Source: Candidatus Kapaibacterium sp.
GTDB taxonomy: Bacteria; Bacteroidota; Ignavibacteria; Kapaibacteriales; WFXC01
DNA length: 44,718 bases
Reading direction: 5' to 3'
Assembly (NCBI GenBank): GCA_026996895.1
Contig: JALWJX010000081.1
Location: forward strand, 1 to 44,718
Within the stretch, counting starts at the first letter, position 1, and every line of letters starts with the position of its first letter. Shown piece by piece: positions 18,239 to 26,138 of this stretch. A program made the position numbers and the translations under genes. The notes below the pieces were generated by a model. That model worked only from the letters and a program-made list of their open reading frames with translations, was not told the origin of the DNA and did no database searches.

Positions 18239-20948
18239 AACGCCGCTGCAATATCTTGGATCTTTTGTAGCGCTGGATTTTGAAACGACCGGAACAGATG
18301 TTGCCAATGATGCCATTATTGAAATTGGCGCATTGAAATATGAGGACGGACACGAGGTGGATCGCTTCCATACACTGGTCAACCCGTTTATGCCGCTGCC
18401 GGCTTACATTACGGAGTTGACGGGAATCACTGAAGAAGATCTGCAAGCTGCCCCGGCTTTTGCCCATATTATCGAGCCTTTCTGGCAGTTCATTGATGGT
18501 TATCCTCTGATGGCGCATAATGCTCGGTTTGAGCTCAAGTTTCTCCAGAAGTTTTTTGGCAGAGACTTCCAACCACCGTTGCTGGACACCGTTCAATTAT
18601 TTCAACTGCTTTTTCCGGAGCAGCATTCTCACTCGCTGGAACAGGTTGCTCGACATCTTGGGCTTTCGCTGCCTGGCGGACAAAGTCATCGTGCATTGGA
18701 AGATGCAGCGTTGATGGTGGAAACGGTGCAGCGCGCCATTCATCTGTTAATGCTGCCAGAACACCATCCTCTGGTTGCTACTATCGTGGCAGTTCTCAAG
18801 CGGCTGGATGGTACCCGATGGCAGTGGCGGACGCTGTTTCGGAATCTGCATCAAGCGCTTGGATTGCCTGCTGATTCGCTTGACCAGAACCTGTTGTATC
18901 ATCCGGAGCTTCCTGAGGAAGAGAATCGACAAAGGAAAAAAGGAGCACTGGATCCACTCTTTTTTTATCTGCCCGTTGCTGTGCAGGACGTGCTGGCAGA
19001 GTGGATTGAGAGTGTTGTTGCTACCCCGGTGCATTTTGTTGAAACCAGTAAGCGAGCGCGGCGCGTGGGGGATTGGCTGGCACAGCAGAATGGGGAATCT
19101 CTTCTTATTGCCTCTGAACCTTCGTGGGAATGGCTGCTCAGCACACTGCTGGGAGCGCTTTCGTACGTGCAGGAGACCGGCAAGGCTGTATGTATCGTAG
19201 CACCCGGTGCCCAGAAGCGGGAGGATCTTGTGGAAATTGCTCACTCGTTGAAGCAGTATTTGCAGGCAGAAGAGTTGCAGATCGATCGAGTGTGGCAGCC
19301 AGTGCACTTTGTCTGTCCCCGTCGACTGCCAGCGCTGCTGGAAGGGTATTACCCGGATAGCGACGATCCGGTTGCTTCGGAGTTTTTTGTCCGCCTCTTT
19401 TTAACCCTGTGGGGAATGCGGACAACAACGGGACGGGTGCAGGAATTACCGCCGCAATTGCGCTCTCACGACAGGATTGGCCAGTGGCTGGAAAAGCTGA
19501 CTCACCACACAGAGGAGTGCCTTCAGCCAAGCAGCCAGTGCTTCTATGGTCGATATTATCAGACGGCACGGAATGCGCACCTGCTGTTTGCTGACTACGG
19601 CGCTCTGTTGAATGCGCAGCAGCCAGAACTGCAATTGCTGCCATTGCTTCGCCCGGCGATAATCGGACTGGAAGCAGAAGTGCTGGAGGATCTGCTGATC
19701 GCACAGAATACCATCCGCATTCCACTCCACCAGTTGTTGTCGCTATTGCATCATCTGGAGGATCGGCTTACGGAGCAGGAGGCATTTCGGTCAGCACGGT
19801 ATGCAGTGGAAGAATTGCTGGCAGAGCTGCGTCAGTCACAACGCCAACAAATTGTAACTTATGTTCCGCTGTCAGGACACGAACAATCATCGGAATGGCT
19901 GGAGAAATTGCACAGTGTTGGACAGCAACTGCAATTGGTTGTTGAGCAATTGAATCAGCTCCCGGCGGACTTTCAGCAGGAGAGCGAACGAATAACCACA
20001 GTGCTTCAGGAGTGGAGTCGATTGCTGGACCAGTTCAACCGGGCGAATTATGTGAGCTATGGGCAGTTGCATCGGGATGGCAACACTTTTTTGGTTTCCT
20101 CGCAATTGCAGCTTACGGATTCGGTGGAGCAATTGCTCTCTATATGGCAGAGTGCTTCAACAGTTCTATTGAGTTCTTCGTTGTTTTATCATCCCGAAGA
20201 GCGCCACCGTTTGAGCGAGCTTTTCTTTGGCACTACTGCTGTACCTTTTGTTGATCTGCCACTGGAATCTGCACGACGGGGAAAGGTCATCTTTACGAAA
20301 GGACTGCCGCGATCATCCAGCGAATATTTCGGTGAGAAAATCGCTTTGATGCTCCACAGATTGCTGCCGTTGTTGCCAGCCAATGCATGGATTGTTGCGC
20401 ACCAGCGGAACGTGCTGAGCCGGATCTACCAGTTGGTACAGGAAATTTTGGGTGATCGGCTGATATATTATGGCAAGACGCACCGCACGTTGACCGCCTT
20501 ACGGGAAGAGTTAGCACAGCGGGAAGATGTCGTTTTGCTTTCGCGCCCCCTGGACTTCCACGCTTTAGGCTATCGCTTTGGTCCATTCCGGTGGATCATT
20601 TATGATCGGCTGCCATATATCATTCCAACCCCACGAACGCAGGCACTTCGCCAGCAGTGGCTGGATGCCATAGGGGAATCGGGAGAGATGCCGGCGCTGA
20701 ATGATTGGGAAGCGATTGAACAACCGATGATGTTTCGCAATTTCCGGAAATTATTCGATTTCGTCAGTTACGGCGTGCAGGATGCGTATACGGTTGCCGT
20801 GCTGGATCCAAACTTAAGCTCGACGACGCTCGCAAGCTATCACCGCCGAATGCTGGAATATGTTCCGCATATCAAACCTGTACTGGAACACTATGAACAG
20901 ATCATCGCTGCTGCAACTGGTACGGTTGCTGGTGTAACGCCTTCATAA
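18228..20948 (+). CDS. dinG: DnaQ-DinG fusion: active-looking exonuclease with degenerate helicase domain
   Basis: This 906-residue protein is built like the DnaQ-DinG fusions of Firmicutes. Residues 10-175 are a DEDDh 3'-5' exonuclease with D17 and E19 (ALDFETTGTD), HNARFE (97-102, acid at ExoII is Glu) and H154/D159 (HRALEDA). The rest aligns by order to DinG/XPD helicases, but the ATPase motifs are lost. The Walker A position reads ASEPSWEW (295-302). The DEAH position reads IGLEAEVLEDL (479-489). Motif VI (normally QGxGRxIR) reads FRNFRKLFDF near the C-terminus. Three cysteines at the usual Fe-S positions remain (C363, C431, C438) and one is missing. It probably works as a nuclease, not as a helicase; S. 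aureus DinG is a known precedent. Confidence 0.88.
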   Translation: MKNETPLQYLGSFVALDFETTGTDVANDAIIEIGALKYEDGHEVDRFHTLVNPFMPLPAYITELTGITEEDLQAAPAFAHIIEPFWQFIDGYPLMAHNARFELKFLQKFFGRDFQPPLLDTVQLFQLLFPEQHSHSLEQVARHLGLSLPGGQSHRALEDAALMVETVQRAIHLLMLPEHHPLVATIVAVLKRLDGTRWQWRTLFRNLHQALGLPADSLDQNLLYHPELPEEENRQRKKGALDPLFFYLPVAVQDVLAEWIESVVATPVHFVETSKRARRVGDWLAQQNGESLLIASEPSWEWLLSTLLGALSYVQETGKAVCIVAPGAQKREDLVEIAHSLKQYLQAEELQIDRVWQPVHFVCPRRLPALLEGYYPDSDDPVASEFFVRLFLTLWGMRTTTGRVQELPPQLRSHDRIGQWLEKLTHHTEECLQPSSQCFYGRYYQTARNAHLLFADYGALLNAQQPELQLLPLLRPAIIGLEAEVLEDLLIAQNTIRIPLHQLLSLLHHLEDRLTEQEAFRSARYAVEELLAELRQSQRQQIVTYVPLSGHEQSSEWLEKLHSVGQQLQLVVEQLNQLPADFQQESERITTVLQEWSRLLDQFNRANYVSYGQLHRDGNTFLVSSQLQLTDSVEQLLSIWQSASTVLLSSSLFYHPEERHRLSELFFGTTAVPFVDLPLESARRGKVIFTKGLPRSSSEYFGEKIALMLHRLLPLLPANAWIVAHQRNVLSRIYQLVQEILGDRLIYYGKTHRTLTALREELAQREDVVLLSRPLDFHALGYRFGPFRWIIYDRLPYIIPTPRTQALRQQWLDAIGESGEMPALNDWEAIEQPMMFRNFRKLFDFVSYGVQDAYTVAVLDPNLSSTTLASYHRRMLEYVPHIKPVLEHYEQIIAAATGTVAGVTPS

Positions 20949-21123
20949 AACGTCGATGGTGCGAATTGTTAAAAAAATGACACTACTGGCACTGCCGGTA
21001 CAATACTTTGAAAAAGAAATTCGTTGTACGCTTTTGTAACCTTCTATGTGAAAAATTTTTGGCGTGTCGCCCTCTTGATTTTTTATAACCGAATTGTTTA
21101 ACAAATCGCGGGAGAACCAACAG
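20949..21123 (+). promoter_or_regulatory. AT-rich upstream region of the H1-like gene
   Basis: This 175-bp gap after dinG is AT-rich and contains no ORF worth naming. Candidate promoter pieces are TTTTGTAACC and TTTTTTATAACC near 21034-21093, but no pair with correct TTTG/TAnnTTTG spacing was found. A purine-rich GGGAGAA precedes ATG 21124 by about 9 nt. No terminator with a T-run follows dinG. Confidence 0.25.
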
Positions 21124-21531
21124 ATGGCAAAGCGAAAGAAAGCGGCTGAGGCAACGGAGACAACCAGCGAAGCCACGAGTCAGGCAGAAAAGAAGCGCAC
21201 TTATGCGAGCGAGTATTACCAGCGGAATCGTGAGCGGATCTTGGCATATCTCCGGAAGCGCTATCACGAAGATCCGGAGTATCGGGAAAAGGTGAAAAAG
21301 CGAGCGCTGGAACGGTACCATAATGATCCGGAATATCGCCGGCGCACGATTGAGCGTGCCAAGCAGCGATATTACCGGATGCGGGAAGCGCTGATGATCC
21401 TGGAGCGGCAGCGGGCAGAAGAAGAAGCACGGAAGCAGAAGGAGCAAGAGGCGAAGAAAGCGGCAAAAAAGAGCGCAAAGTCCGCCAGTAGTGCCAAAAA
21501 AAGCAGCAGTTCGAAAAAGAAAAAGAAGTAA
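21124..21531 (+). CDS. Lysine-rich histone H1-like protein with DPEYR repeats
   Basis: This 135-residue, very basic protein has no known enzyme domain. The N-terminus is MAKRKKAAEATE followed by a Thr/Ser/Glu linker. The centre has two tandem copies of a motif of about 21 residues containing RYH(E/N)DPEYR (KRYHEDPEYREK and ERYHNDPEYRRR), preceded by a related YYQRNRERI half-copy and followed by QRYYRMREAL. The C-terminus is a Lys/Ala/Ser tail ending in five lysines, like bacterial histone H1 homologues (AlgP, Hc1/Hc2). DNA or RNA binding is inferred from charge. ATG 21124 is chosen over the in-frame upstream start at 21094 because of the GGGAGA ribosome binding site and the typical MAKRKK start. 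A strong terminator follows, so it is likely monocistronic and well expressed. Confidence 0.82.
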   Translation: MAKRKKAAEATETTSEATSQAEKKRTYASEYYQRNRERILAYLRKRYHEDPEYREKVKKRALERYHNDPEYRRRTIERAKQRYYRMREALMILERQRAEEEARKQKEQEAKKAAKKSAKSASSAKKSSSSKKKKK

Positions 21532-21578
21532 CACCTCGGCAGGAAGAACTTAGTAAACCAGAGGTGTGACTCAAGTGA

Positions 21579-21613
21579 GCGGGAAACTGCCGATAGCAGT
21601 TTCCCGCTTTTTT
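21579..21613 (+). terminator. Rho-independent terminator of the H1-like gene
   Basis: A perfect 12-bp stem, GCGGGAAACTGC (21579-21590) paired with GCAGTTTCCCGC (21596-21607), closes a CGATA loop and is followed by six T (21608-21613). It lies 48 nt after the stop. A second inverted repeat, ACACCTC (21531-21537) with GAGGTGT (21561-21567), sits between the stop and the terminator. Confidence 0.92.
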
Positions 21614-21642
21614 GTTGCATTTTTGTAAGTACTTTACCAGAA

Positions 21643-22695
21643 ATGATGCGTCGTAGCACTCCATCGCAGCGTGAGCAGTTTTCGTTTCGTTTGTTTCAAC
21701 GATGGAGCACGGAAGCAAAAGCACTATTGAAATTTTCTGGTGGCGTATTCCTACTGTTTGCTGCTATTCTCACGGTACATTCCTGGACGGCACTCCAGCC
21801 TCTTGAAACTGTTTTCCTTGGGGAGGAAACAGCGCCGTGGCTGCTATCGGCTATCTTCGTTGTTGTTGGTGTCGTGATTTTCTGGCATTACCGACAAAAG
21901 CTGCGGACGAAAAGTCTGAGTCTGGTGATTAAGGACATTCTCACTGGAAACATCGAAGGGTTTTACGGATTAATTGCTGTGCTGGCGTTTTTAATTCTGA
22001 CGTCGTGGGTTGCCGATGATCTACACGATCACCAGTATGGTTATGCAGTACTGTCGCTGCTTGCGATCTGGATCATGGGAATGTTCTTTGTCATCTGGTA
22101 TCCGCTTGAATCCCGATCGCCGGCGAAGGTTCCACCTAAAGTACTGGTTATGGCGTTGTCAGCTTTTGCAGGAGATATGGAGCAGTTTCAACGGTCATTG
22201 GCTCAACTTCATCAGCGAAAACTTCCTGGCAACTGGGAATTGCCACTTCGAGCAGTGCTCTCTAAACCCAGCTTGGAACACGTTTTCTTTTTAACCAGTA
22301 AGAAATCTTGGGATCAGCGTCAGGAGTTTGAGAAATTGCTGGACGAAGCTCTATCGTTGAATATTCAAGATTCGTCCCGTCCACAATTGCACTTTGAGGA
22401 CCCGGTGGATTTCGACAGCTTTATCGATGTCAAGCAAAGTCTTTTGGAGATTCTGGGGAGCATTCACTCGATCCGTGACCGGCGCTACCGTGATGAGGAA
22501 ATTATTGTGAACATCAGCGGTGGAACCTCCGCAGTAACCTTAGCATTGACACTCTTTGCACTGGCAAAAGGGCGACGAATTGAGTATTTTGAGCAAGGAC
22601 AGGTGGAAAATGATCGACCCGCCGCACTACGGGATTTCGATATTACGGAGAGCGATGCGGTTGTATTTTTGCGGAGGCTTACGCTTCAGGAGTGA
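21643..22695 (+). CDS. Four-helix membrane protein with C-terminal CARF-like domain (TM-CARF)
   Basis: The N-terminus of this 350-residue protein has four hydrophobic helices (about 32-50, 65-83, 107-124 and 133-153). From about residue 165 a Rossmann-type domain follows with the CARF order. It opens with strand KVLVMALSAF, then HVFFLTSKKSWDQRQEFEKLL (213-232), then the acidic strand LHFEDPVDFDSF leading into a helix, and then the hallmark IVNISGGTSAVTLALTLFAL (288-307), equivalent to the N-x-[ST]-G-G-T-x-x-M loop that binds cyclic oligoadenylate. CARF domains sense cOA made by type III CRISPR complexes, and membrane CARF effectors such as Cam1 depolarise the cell. No cas gene or clear CRISPR array lies in this window, so here the trigger is unknown. 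The gene stands alone after a strong terminator. Confidence 0.72.
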   Translation: MMRRSTPSQREQFSFRLFQRWSTEAKALLKFSGGVFLLFAAILTVHSWTALQPLETVFLGEETAPWLLSAIFVVVGVVIFWHYRQKLRTKSLSLVIKDILTGNIEGFYGLIAVLAFLILTSWVADDLHDHQYGYAVLSLLAIWIMGMFFVIWYPLESRSPAKVPPKVLVMALSAFAGDMEQFQRSLAQLHQRKLPGNWELPLRAVLSKPSLEHVFFLTSKKSWDQRQEFEKLLDEALSLNIQDSSRPQLHFEDPVDFDSFIDVKQSLLEILGSIHSIRDRRYRDEEIIVNISGGTSAVTLALTLFALAKGRRIEYFEQGQVENDRPAALRDFDITESDAVVFLRRLTLQE

Positions 22696-22921
22696 AAAAG
22701 TCGTTGGCGGTGAATTGAAAGTAGCTGAGAAGCGATGTTATGGGTAGTATTGCCATAACGCATTATAAGAACCCTTATGTTAAGTTCAGATTTACCGTAC
22801 TCCCCTGCGCTGATTGACCGCCGCTGTTTTTACAAAATTCCTCGTAACGTTCTCTCCACAAAGGTGTTAATCTTGGGATTGAGGGTAGGTTTATATGTTT
22901 CACGGTTGAGGAGTCGAGCCT
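22696..22921 (+). promoter_or_regulatory. Promoter region of the CC-repeat lipoprotein gene
   Basis: The gap holds an inverted repeat GTTATGG (22737-22743) / CCATAAC (22753-22759) with a 9-nt loop but no T-run, perhaps a weak terminator or operator. A near-consensus Bacteroidota-type -7 element TATGTTTC lies at 22894-22901 with TTGG at 22873-22876 (17-nt spacer). The lipoprotein ATG is at 22922 after GAGGAG, which would leave a leader of under 20 nt. No RNA gene was seen. Confidence 0.35.
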
Positions 22922-24208
22922 ATGCGGCGCGGGTTCCATCTTATCAGTATTTTCCTGTTCATAGTTACAGCCCTGTTTATCGCTTCTTCCTGCCAGAAAC
23001 AACCGACAGTACCTGATGATGAAGTGAGTGGTTGTTGCGGCGAGTTTCAGTTAACGGTTCGTGATTCTGCGGAGCATCCAGTAGCGGATCTGTATGTTGC
23101 GCTGCTTCAGAGTGGTGACACGCTTCGTATTGGGCGGACAACTGCCAGCGGCACTGTATCGTTTGATTCTCTCTGTCCGGGTAACTACGCTTTTCTTGTA
23201 GCTGGGGCTCCCGGTTTCCGCCCTGTTGCTGCTTATGGGCACTTTACCATCGATTCCTGTGGGAAAGTGCAGAAACATCTTACGCTGTCGCCCCACCATG
23301 GTGATGGATACAGCAAGAGAGATTCCAGTGATTGCTGTCAGAGCATGCTCATCGTGGAAGTACAGGATACCACAGAGACAGGAACTCCCCTTCACGGTGC
23401 TGCCGTTGTTTTGAAGTCTGCGCATGGGCAACCGCTGGATACAAAGCTGACCGATGTCGAGGGTCGTGTTGTTTTCGCTCCTTTATGTTCCGGCACCTAT
23501 ATCGTTGTCGTGGAGGCAGATGGGTATCACCGTTATGAGAATTCAGTTCATATTGGCTGTGATGACCCAACCGAGCACTCGGTGGGACTTACAGCGGTCG
23601 TGGAATGTTGCGATAACCGGGTATGGGTACAGGTGCAGGATCGGGAGCATCAGGTAGTTGAGGGAGCATGGGTTGAGTTGCTGGATCTTACACATCGTCC
23701 TGTGCGGGTGATCCGCTCAGGATATACCAATGCCGATGGTGTCATTGTGTGGGAAGATCTTTGTACTGGACACTATCGGGTACGGGCTACCTATGCTATT
23801 GCTGGTGAACACGGTGACTCTTTACTAACCGTAGCCGAGGAAGATTTCGATGTTGAGTGTGAAGACAACAAAGAGATAGTCCTGACCCTCGAGCCACTTC
23901 GGGAATGCTGCAATCACCTGTTACACGTCGTTTTGCAGGACAATCGTACCTCCCCTCCCTCACCAATAGCTGATGCAGAAGTGCGATTGCGGTACCCCAA
24001 CGGCGAAACCATCGAAACAGTCCATACAAACGATGATGGCGAGGCGTGGTTCGACGGAATTTGCCGTGGAACGTATGAAGTCCGCATTGCACATCCAGAC
24101 TATCCGGTTCAGGAAGTTGTCATAGAATTTCCCTGCAAACGCCAGCAGCTTGATCTGGTTGTTGTGTTTACCGGTTCAACCGCGCAGGTGCGTATCTCAA
24201 CAGAGTAA
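22922..24208 (+). CDS. Lipoprotein with four tandem cysteine-framed carboxypeptidase-regulatory-like domains
   Basis: This 428-residue exported lipoprotein has a basic n-region, a hydrophobic stretch and an ASSC lipobox with C24 as the lipidated residue. It then has four beta-sandwich repeats of the CarboxypepD_reg/Cna-B/PEGA type, each with the G----F--LC-G-Y segment. Every repeat carries exactly four cysteines in register: C38 C39 C85 C113; C138 C139 C189 C213; C229 C230 C281 C313; C329 C330 C381 C405. The vicinal CC pair opens each domain. This pattern suggests two disulfides per domain. No enzyme motif is visible. A role in surface adhesion or as a scaffold is only inferred. A strong terminator follows at 24255-24284. 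Confidence 0.82.
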   Translation: MRRGFHLISIFLFIVTALFIASSCQKQPTVPDDEVSGCCGEFQLTVRDSAEHPVADLYVALLQSGDTLRIGRTTASGTVSFDSLCPGNYAFLVAGAPGFRPVAAYGHFTIDSCGKVQKHLTLSPHHGDGYSKRDSSDCCQSMLIVEVQDTTETGTPLHGAAVVLKSAHGQPLDTKLTDVEGRVVFAPLCSGTYIVVVEADGYHRYENSVHIGCDDPTEHSVGLTAVVECCDNRVWVQVQDREHQVVEGAWVELLDLTHRPVRVIRSGYTNADGVIVWEDLCTGHYRVRATYAIAGEHGDSLLTVAEEDFDVECEDNKEIVLTLEPLRECCNHLLHVVLQDNRTSPPSPIADAEVRLRYPNGETIETVHTNDDGEAWFDGICRGTYEVRIAHPDYPVQEVVIEFPCKRQQLDLVVVFTGSTAQVRISTE

Positions 24209-24254
24209 TTTGGTTTGGTGTAATTGGATTTTCAAGAAGCATAGCAGCGTTTAG

Positions 24255-24284
24255 AGCGGGGCATTATGCCCCGCTATTTTTTTT
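24255..24284 (+). terminator. Rho-independent terminator of the lipoprotein gene
   Basis: A 9-bp perfect stem AGCGGGGCA (24255-24263) / TGCCCCGCT (24267-24275) with a TTA loop is followed by A and eight T (24277-24284). It lies 46 nt after the lipoprotein stop. Confidence 0.93.
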
Positions 24285-24534
24285 GGACTATCAGTATCCC
24301 GGGCGCAAACTGTGGTCTGTAGAAAGATCAGAAGATCGCTGTGTTGTGACTCTCCTGGTTTGCGAAATTCGTACTTATAGCTTATGGATCGTGTCTCTTG
24401 AGCGCAATCATTTTCGCTTCCCTGTGGATTGTCTTTGACCACAGATAGTAATAGGCTATCTTGGCTTTCTTCCCTGCTTTCCGTAACTTTGCAGTTGGTT
24501 TTATGTGAGGCAAGACAACAGGGAAGCGAAAGCT
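24285..24534 (+). promoter_or_regulatory. Intergenic region with candidate promoter of the beta-oxidation operon
   Basis: The whole gene-free stretch between the lipoprotein and the enoyl-CoA hydratase is 326 bp (24209-24534). After the terminator I see no ORF or RNA. Its best element is TAACTTTG at 24484-24491, a perfect TAnnTTTG -7 box, with TTGG at 24461-24464 as a one-mismatch -33 box (19-nt spacer). Transcription would start about 24498, giving a leader of about 35 nt before ATG 24535. Confidence 0.5.
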
Positions 24535-25317
24535 ATGGAACGAACCTACCAATTTATTCGAATTGCCAGACACGGTGACCACATTGGCACGATTCAACTC
24601 AACCGTCCGGAAGTGCTCAATGCACTCAATCTTGCCACAATGGATGAGCTGGTCGATGCTTTTACAACGTATGACGCGGATCCAGCGATTCGGTGCATTG
24701 TGATTTATGGCAACGAGAAAGCTTTTGCGGCTGGCGCTGATATTACGGAAATGGCGGAAGCGGATTCTGTCGAGATGCTGCTTCGCGACCAGTTTCGCAA
24801 ATGGGATACGATCCGGCGGGTGAAAACCCCCATCGTTGCAGCCGTCAGTGGCTATGCGCTGGGCGGTGGCTGCGAACTGGCGATGCTGTGTGATATGATC
24901 GTTGCCAGCGAAACGGCGCGCTTTGGACAGCCCGAAATCAAAATTGGAGTGATGCCCGGCGCTGGAGGAACGCAGCGGCTCACCCGAGCGGTTGGCAAAG
25001 CGCTGGCGATGGAGATGGTGCTAACAGGACGAATGATCTCTGCCTATGAAGCACTCCGTGCAGGGTTAGTCAATAAAGTAGTTCCCGTCGAGGTGTATCT
25101 GGATGAAGCCCTGGCACTTGCTGACGAAGTGGCTTCGATGCCTCCAATTGCTGCCCGGCTGGCAAAGGAATCGGTGCTTCGCGCTTTTGATACGACACTG
25201 GAAATCGGGCTGGAATACGAACGCAAAAACTTCTATCTCCTCTTTTCCACCGAGGATGCCCACGAAGGGATGAAAGCCTTTCTGGAAAAGCGACAACCCA
25301 AATGGCAGGGGCAATAA
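24535..25317 (+). CDS. Enoyl-CoA hydratase (crotonase family)
   Basis: This 260-residue crotonase-fold enzyme should hydrate trans-2-enoyl-CoA to 3-hydroxyacyl-CoA. Both catalytic glutamates are present: E114 in GYALGGGCELAM and E134 in FGQPEIKIG. The oxyanion-hole glycines in AFAAGADI and the PGAGGTQRL segment are also there. This close fit to the mitochondrial and PaaF-type hydratases means it is a true hydratase rather than an isomerase. The in-frame ATG at 24505 is upstream of the AGGGAAGCG ribosome binding site, so ATG 24535 (MERTYQ) is the start. It is first of three co-directional acyl-CoA genes; the next starts 17 nt later. Confidence 0.93.
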   Translation: MERTYQFIRIARHGDHIGTIQLNRPEVLNALNLATMDELVDAFTTYDADPAIRCIVIYGNEKAFAAGADITEMAEADSVEMLLRDQFRKWDTIRRVKTPIVAAVSGYALGGGCELAMLCDMIVASETARFGQPEIKIGVMPGAGGTQRLTRAVGKALAMEMVLTGRMISAYEALRAGLVNKVVPVEVYLDEALALADEVASMPPIAARLAKESVLRAFDTTLEIGLEYERKNFYLLFSTEDAHEGMKAFLEKRQPKWQGQ

Positions 25318-25334
25318 AAAAAGGAATTTGAGGA

Positions 25335-26135
25335 ATGAGCGAGCAACAATACGAAACGATTCTTACAACCTTCGATGCAAAGGGCATATTTACCATCACC
25401 CTGAACCGGCCGGACGTTTATAACGCAGTGAACGAGCAAATGACGACGGAGCTTCAGCAGGTTTTGCAGACAGTGGCGGAGCACGAAGGAGTTCGGTGTG
25501 TCGTGATCACCGGTGCCGGGAAAGCATTCTGTGCCGGTCAAGATCTCAAGGAAGCGCCAAAACCAGGCGAAAAGCAGCGGTCACTAGCAGATTCCTTGCG
25601 CCGACGGTACAACCCTATCATTCGCCTGTTGACATCAATGCCAAAACCAGTAATAGCTGGGATCAATGGCGTGGCGGCTGGTGCCGGGCTTTCGCTGGCA
25701 TTAGCCGCAGACATTCGTATTATGAGCGAACGTGCCCGGTTTGTTGAAGCTTTTATCGGCATTGCCCTGGTCCCCGACTCCGGCGCCAGTTTCTTCTATC
25801 CCCGGCTGATGGGATACCCGAAAGCGTTCGAATTCGCAACGTTGAATAAGCCCATCAGTGCGGAAGAAGCGCTGCGACTGGGATTGGTTAATGCCGTGGT
25901 CTCTCCCAAAGTACTTTCCACAGCCGTTCAGCGATGGGCTGAGCGATATGCGCAGGGACCGACCAAAACGTATGGCTTCGTAAAGCAAATGCTCCAGCGA
26001 GGACTGGTTGCTTCCCTGGATGAAATGCTCGAAATGGAAGTAGAATATCAGCAGAAAGCGGGCGAAACGGAGGATTATGCCGAAGGCGTAGCCGCTTTTC
26101 TGGAAAAACGGGAACCACAATTTAAGGGACGATAA
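25335..26135 (+). CDS. PaaG-like enoyl-CoA isomerase/hydratase
   Basis: This 266-residue crotonase-family protein is most like PaaG, the 1,2-epoxyphenylacetyl-CoA isomerase that also acts as a delta3-delta2 enoyl-CoA isomerase. The oxyanion segment is FCAGQDLKE. GVAAGAGLSLALAADI replaces the first hydratase Glu, and the VPDSGASFF segment has D148, the PaaG catalytic Asp. The absence of the two hydratase glutamates supports isomerase rather than hydratase activity. It lies between the hydratase and a 3-hydroxyacyl-CoA dehydrogenase. The ring-oxidation genes paaABCDE, paaK and paaZ are not in this window, so the pathway could be general fatty-acid or branched-acid oxidation. Confidence 0.88.
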   Translation: MSEQQYETILTTFDAKGIFTITLNRPDVYNAVNEQMTTELQQVLQTVAEHEGVRCVVITGAGKAFCAGQDLKEAPKPGEKQRSLADSLRRRYNPIIRLLTSMPKPVIAGINGVAAGAGLSLALAADIRIMSERARFVEAFIGIALVPDSGASFFYPRLMGYPKAFEFATLNKPISAEEALRLGLVNAVVSPKVLSTAVQRWAERYAQGPTKTYGFVKQMLQRGLVASLDEMLEMEVEYQQKAGETEDYAEGVAAFLEKREPQFKGR

Positions 26136-26138
26136 GCG

